A DNA stretch of 64,000 nt from G963704535 sp963704535 (GTDB taxonomy: Bacteria > Chloroflexota > Chloroflexia > Chloroflexales > Roseiflexaceae). The stretch spans positions 2,790,001 to 2,854,000 of the forward strand of contig OY969916.1 of NCBI GenBank assembly GCA_963704535.1, written 5' to 3'. Under the pieces are notes generated by a model that was given only the letters and a program-made list of their open reading frames with translations, ran no database searches and was not told the origin of the DNA. Numbering within the stretch: the stretch's first letter is position 1; each line of letters opens with the position of its first letter. Below are positions 60,712-64,000 of the stretch, in pieces. The position numbers and the translations under genes are program-made.

Positions 60712-61247
60712 CTGAGCCTGCTCGTAGCGACTGGCGGAGGCGCTTTCTGGCCACACTGCGCAGCGGCGCAAGCTTTCGGCGCGCCCTGCGCACCACCCAG
60801 GTGTCGCTCCTCGATCTTCAAGACGCGATCAGCGATGCGGCTTTCGTGGCCGGCTGGCTCGCTGCCGTCGGCCCACCTGCCACGCCCCCTCTCCCCACCG
60901 ATCGGTTGGAACTGGTGCTCACCGAGCTACGCGCGAGTGGCGATGTGCCGCGTGCCTGCCGTGCCGGGCGCCTCTCCCTGCGTATCGTCTACGCCGAACA
61001 GCGCCGCAATCCGGCCTTTGGCGTTGCCTGGCTGCTCGCCCGCAGCGAGCAACCAGCACGGCCGCCCTCCCGCTTCACCCCCCTCGATTGGCAAGCGCAC
61101 TTCCTCAGCGCGCTCAGGCAAGGTCAGAGCGTTCAGGCGGCCTGTCGCGTAGTCGGTGTCTCGAAGACCTGGGCGTACCGTGAGCGGCAGATCGATCCTG
61201 CCTTCGCCGACGCCTGGGACACCGCCCGTGTGGATGTGATCCGCTGA
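60708..61247 (+). CDS. Protein with three terminase-small-subunit-like HTH units
   Basis: The 179-residue protein starts MTEPARSDWRRRFLATLRSG. Three repeats occur at ~8-50 (DWRRRFLATLRSGASFRRAL), ~66-112 (LVLTELRASGDVPRACRAGR) and ~125-172 (HFLSALRQGQSVQAACRVVG, then SKTWAYRERQIDPAFADAW). Each has the 'G-s-v-x-x-A-c-x-x-x-g-v-s-x-x-x-a-y-x-x-R-x-x-d-p-x-F' pattern of phage terminase small-subunit-like helix-turn-helix domains. Normally there is one per protein, so a triple is unusual. It probably binds DNA. Confidence 0.6.
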   Translation: MTEPARSDWRRRFLATLRSGASFRRALRTTQVSLLDLQDAISDAAFVAGWLAAVGPPATPPLPTDRLELVLTELRASGDVPRACRAGRLSLRIVYAEQRRNPAFGVAWLLARSEQPARPPSRFTPLDWQAHFLSALRQGQSVQAACRVVGVSKTWAYRERQIDPAFADAWDTARVDVIR

Positions 61248-61389
61248 GATCGGTGGTAGAGCACGCGATGGGCATCACGTTGTAGCGCATGGCCCGGTCC
61301 TTGAGCTGCCAGGGTCGGGCTGCTGTCGGGGTCAAGATTCCCCAGTTTGCCGCACCGACCCTAGCGGTACGTTGTGCTCGCCGCGCCTC

Positions 61390-61605
61390 ACAGCCACAGT
61401 TCGGCCAGCAGCGGCACTCCCACGGCCGCCCGCTCCATCGAAAAAGGCCATGCACCGCCACCGCCGTGTTCGAGGCCCCACCGGCGTAGTGATGCTGCTC
61501 GATAAAGCGCCGGCCAGCCTCCAGGTCGATCGGCCGCACCTCCCAATCGGCGCCCCGCAGCCGCAGCTCGTCGGGCATGGTTTTGTAGTAATCGCGTCTG
61601 CTCAT
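61390..61605 (-). pseudogene. Mom-like acyltransferase remnant, copy B
   Basis: MSRRDYYKTMPDELRLRGAD, FIEQHHYAGGASNTAVAV and GLFRW match copy A; the frame then breaks (GLFRW followed in another frame by ERAAVGVPLLAELWL and a stop). The acyltransferase motif A is missing. The open frame continues to 61114 but reads unrelated sequence. Confidence 0.6.
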
Positions 61606-62671
61606 TGTTGTATGTCCTGCTCCAGTGTTGAGCGACGCCCCGCCCCATCCTACGCCGCCTTCTTCAGCGCCCTGCGCGCTTCCTGGGCGGCTTTCCGGGC
61701 CAGCTTGCGGGTATTTGCCTCCATCAGTTCAGCGATGCGCTCGCGCACCTCGTCACCCGTCGTGTAGCAGACTTCGATGCCGACGGTAGCGGCAACCGTT
61801 CGCCGCACGTCGGCGAGGAGCTGCGCCTCGGCCGGACTTGGAACTACCGCCGGCCAACCGCTCCGCGTGTAGCGCAGGTGGCGTGGGATCTGCGCCTCGA
61901 CTGCCTGGCGCACGGCCACCCGCTCCTTCGCCTCGGCGAGCGCGGCCACCTGGTCGCTATCGAGCAGGTGCGGCGCGATGTCTCCCAGCCAGCGCGACGA
62001 CTGGAAGCTGAAGGTTGAGATGATTTCGATCTGGACTAACTCGCGGTACAGTTCGGCATTTTCCGGCTGATTGGAGGCGGTGATCAGGTCGAGGAGACCG
62101 GCCATAATGCAGAACTTGCAACTATGCCGGCTCATCCCGCGGCCGTAGGTCTCGTTGCGCTCGAAGCCGTGCCGGGCGTGGCTCTCATCCACGTCGGCGA
62201 GCGTGAAGTCGGCCAGCGGATTCCACTTCAGGCCGCTGGTGCGCTGGGTCTTGCTGTGTAGCCCTTTTTCCGGCGCCGCGATCGGCGTGTTGGCGCGCTG
62301 CGTGCTCTCCTCGCGCCGGATGCCGCTCGCGGTGATGATCAGCGCACCAGGGAAGCGCGCGATCAGCTCGCGATTGCTGATACTGGTCTTCAGTTCAGAC
62401 CGGCAGAACAACATCGCCGGCGAGGACCAGGGCAGGATGAGCTGGCAGATTTCGAGATTCGCGTACCTGCGGACGTTGCCCTGCCAGCGCTGTCGCCAGC
62501 GGTCGAGCAGATCGCCCTGCTTGCGCTTCGTCACGATGAGCGGCAGGCCAACGTGGCGCGCCAGTAGCTCGCAGTGCGGCAGCGCCAACTCCCAGGCCAA
62601 TACGCCCAGGTCGTTGTGGAGGCACACGCGCGGCCCGCTGTGACCGCAGCGATCCAGCTCGGCATTGCCTT
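61436..62671. repeat. Segmental duplication, copy B (about 1.24 kb)
   Basis: Partner of 50194-51429, same orientation, ~11.2 kb apart. This copy keeps the PAPS-reductase-like gene intact. Confidence 0.8.
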
Positions 62672-62777
62672 CGAGCACTAGGACATCCGAGTCCTGGCCG
62701 CCGGACAGGCACCAGCAGATCGGCGATCCGGCGCGGATCGCGGCGTCGATCTCTGGTGTTGTGGCGATTGGCTTCAT
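61650..62777 (-). CDS. PAPS-reductase-like PP-loop ATP pyrophosphatase
   Basis: A 375-residue protein. ICWCLSGGQDSDVLVL contains the PP-loop SGGxDS that binds ATP. HNDLGVLAWELALPHCE and a Cys pair in RHSCKFCIMAGLLDL fit the PAPS-reductase/DndC-like family common in phages and plasmids. The C-terminus has a basic helical extension (RKLARKAAQEARRALKKAA). Such proteins activate substrates by adenylation, in sulfur transfer or base/DNA modification. It overlaps the upstream small gene by four bases, and a Mom-like (DNA-modifying acyltransferase) remnant lies downstream, so a role in DNA modification is plausible but unproven. Confidence 0.78.
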   Translation of the reverse strand: MKPIATTPEIDAAIRAGSPICWCLSGGQDSDVLVLEGNAELDRCGHSGPRVCLHNDLGVLAWELALPHCELLARHVGLPLIVTKRKQGDLLDRWRQRWQGNVRRYANLEICQLILPWSSPAMLFCRSELKTSISNRELIARFPGALIITASGIRREESTQRANTPIAAPEKGLHSKTQRTSGLKWNPLADFTLADVDESHARHGFERNETYGRGMSRHSCKFCIMAGLLDLITASNQPENAELYRELVQIEIISTFSFQSSRWLGDIAPHLLDSDQVAALAEAKERVAVRQAVEAQIPRHLRYTRSGWPAVVPSPAEAQLLADVRRTVAATVGIEVCYTTGDEVRERIAELMEANTRKLARKAAQEARRALKKAA

Positions 62778-62986
62778 TGTTCTGCTCTATCGCGGATCTC
62801 GGTCACATCCTCGCGGGCATAGATCACATCGAACGGGAGCGGCGCAGCCTGGCCCAGCTCCGGCGGGAGCAGTAGCTCCAGGCGCACGAGCGCGCGACCA
62901 TCCGGCAGCGTCTCGACGAGCTGCCCCACCCGCCCGGTAAAGGTCCGCACGAAAATCACGTTCTGGGTGCGTTGTTCCTCGCTCAT
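62774..62986 (-). CDS. Small hypothetical protein, 70 residues
   Basis: MSEEQRTQNVIFVRTFTGRV is followed by a beta-rich region (GRALVRLELLLPPELG, FDVIYAREDVTEI). GGAGG lies just before the ATG, at a short distance. It is coupled by ATGA to the PAPS-reductase-like gene. It looks like a small beta-barrel protein, family unknown. Confidence 0.55.
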   Translation of the reverse strand: MSEEQRTQNVIFVRTFTGRVGQLVETLPDGRALVRLELLLPPELGQAAPLPFDVIYAREDVTEIRDRAEQ

Positions 62987-63203
62987 GGCCTCCTCGCTCA
63001 AAAGGGAATATCACAATCGTCCGTATTGCCCTGGTCAAAGTGCGCGCTTCAGCCACCCTCCAGCACGAAATCACCTCGGCGCCATAGACCGGCCCGGTCC
63101 ATGTGCTACACTGGCAGCAGAGCTACCTCAACGACATCGTACAGCAATGCCCGCGTGGTTCTTTCGGATCGATCGCACCCGATTATCACAAGGGAGGTGA
63201 GTG

Positions 63204-64000
63204 ATGTATTGTCTTGCGCTGCGGCAAAGCGCGTTGCTGCTGGTCGCGCTGCTGGTGGTGGCGTGCGGCGTGCCCGAAGTTACCGCGCCGCCAACCGTCG
63301 CGTTGCCCACAGCGTCCCCGTTTGTGGAGACTCCTATCGTCGCGTCGCCAGCCCCAGCGACACCTCTACCCTCGCCCATACAAGCCACTGAACCCACCAA
63401 GAGCGCCCTCTTGCCATCGGACAGCTACCCGAACCAGGGACCAGCATGCGAAATGCTAAACGCTGAAGGGGCGTGTCCTACGCAGGTCCCCACGCCACAG
63501 ATGCCGGCCCTGCCGTTCGACCAGGCGCTGCGGGAGTTCACCGGCCGGAACCTGGTGTATCATCGCTATTCGGCCTTCATCATGCTCAACGATCCCCGCA
63601 GCGGCGCCAGCCTTTGGCTCAATGGCCCATTCTGCCCGCCGGAGCAGACCAGGGATGTCTATGTTGAATGGTCGGCCGATAGGCGGTTCATTGCTTTCTT
63701 ATGCCAGGACAACACCGATACGACGACCGCCTATTTACTCGATAAGCAAACGGGCGCCGGTCGCCAGATCGCGCAGGGCGATGCAGTAGAATTTGCTTGG
63801 TCGCCGATGGGCAGCCGGCTGCTGGTTGCTTCGCAGACCGATGAGCAGCGTGCATTTATCCTGGATGCGGCGACGGACGTGACGGCTCTCCCGATCGCCC
63901 CGTACTGGGAAAGGGATCGCTACCCACCGATAACCGTTGGCCCGGCGACCAAGGGCGAATGGTATATCATGAGCGACAGGGCTGCCATGGCGTGGTCGCC
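63204..64000 (+). CDS. Lipoprotein with beta-propeller-like domain (partial)
   Basis: The gene runs off the right edge (265 residues seen). AGGGAGGTGAG precedes MYCLALRQSALLLVALLVVA, which ends in a lipobox (VVAC) at Cys21. A Pro/Thr-rich spacer follows, then FIMLNDPRSGASLWLNG, VEWSADRRFIAFLCQDN, VEFAWSPMGSRLLVASQ and similar units, as in TolB/WD40-like propellers. It is a surface-anchored protein with an unknown ligand. The frame is open throughout. Confidence 0.75.
   Translation, partial: MYCLALRQSALLLVALLVVACGVPEVTAPPTVALPTASPFVETPIVASPAPATPLPSPIQATEPTKSALLPSDSYPNQGPACEMLNAEGACPTQVPTPQMPALPFDQALREFTGRNLVYHRYSAFIMLNDPRSGASLWLNGPFCPPEQTRDVYVEWSADRRFIAFLCQDNTDTTTAYLLDKQTGAGRQIAQGDAVEFAWSPMGSRLLVASQTDEQRAFILDAATDVTALPIAPYWERDRYPPITVGPATKGEWYIMSDRAAMAWS

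Noticed and set aside
59736..60821. A single 361-residue minus-strand gene
   Set aside because: It is a patchwork of Arg/Ser-rich shadow sequence; plausible coding segments lie in several frames, and the plus-strand gene at 60346 is better supported.

Overview
The window looks like a mobile-element-rich accessory region, from a large plasmid or an integrated island, of a GC-rich filamentous member of the Chloroflexota. That placement is an inference. It rests on secreted proteins with the 'YLP-hydrophobic' motif, lamin-tail and excalibur domains, many STAND NTPases (NACHT, NB-ARC, nSTAND1-WD40, CHAT), an EAD7-like adaptor, and the general style of the hypothetical proteins. No rRNA, tRNA or CRISPR array was seen, and there are no core housekeeping operons.

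Layout. 0.3-3.2 kb: a tightly packed minus-strand operon of small unknown proteins, including a transglutaminase-like one, driven from a symmetrical divergent promoter/operator at 3.3 kb. 3.4-5.2 kb: two small plus genes and an AT-rich secreted beta-helix protein. 5.8-10.2 kb: a plus cluster with a five-fold ribbon-helix-helix-like protein, small proteins and a NACHT NTPase with variable Ala-Arg repeats. 10.3-15.2 kb: a DUF6884-type gene split by a Tn554-like transposon (tnpA, tnpB, tnpC) and again by a 149-bp MITE. 15.3-18.0 kb: a KaiC-like ATPase and a response regulator bracketed by two 236-bp MITE copies. 18.0-23.3 kb: truncated serine recombinase, tyrosine recombinase, small proteins and a KfrA-like DNA-binding protein. 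23.9-25.0 kb: a DUF1993 protein and an RTX-repeat protein carrying an IS3-type head. 25.3-29.4 kb: a MoxR-VWA operon under the same operator type as at 3.3 kb. 29.5-32.5 kb: recombinase and NACHT wreckage. 32.5-34.6 kb: two receiver proteins and a membrane STAS protein. 34.9-39.0 kb: an MmeI-like restriction-modification enzyme and a divergent unknown. 39.4-44.7 kb: a 1.7-kilo-residue CHAT-STAND protein with a small partner. 46.2-49.9 kb: an nSTAND1-WD40 protein (frameshifted). 49.9-52.3 kb and 61.4-63.0 kb: two copies of a PAPS-reductase-like/Mom-like module. 52.3-54.8 kb: XRE-NB-ARC-TPR protein. 55.2-58.0 kb: secreted or anchored proteins including an Hcp-like one. 58.1-59.7 kb: two membrane proteins coupled to an EAD7-like protein. 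60.3-61.2 kb: phage-like genes. The window ends inside a lipoprotein gene.

How it fits together. The recurring theme is conflict or immunity NTPases next to mobile DNA. Three unrelated operons (receiver/STAS, MmeI-like enzyme, CHAT-STAND) share a similar promoter plus roughly 140-nt hairpin leader. Two others share an inverted-repeat operator overlapping their promoters. A perfect palindrome of at least 24 bp recurs in intergenic spaces, and several kinds of MITE are present. At least ten genes carry single-base frameshifts or truncations, so either this region is decaying or the assembly has indel errors; raw reads would decide.
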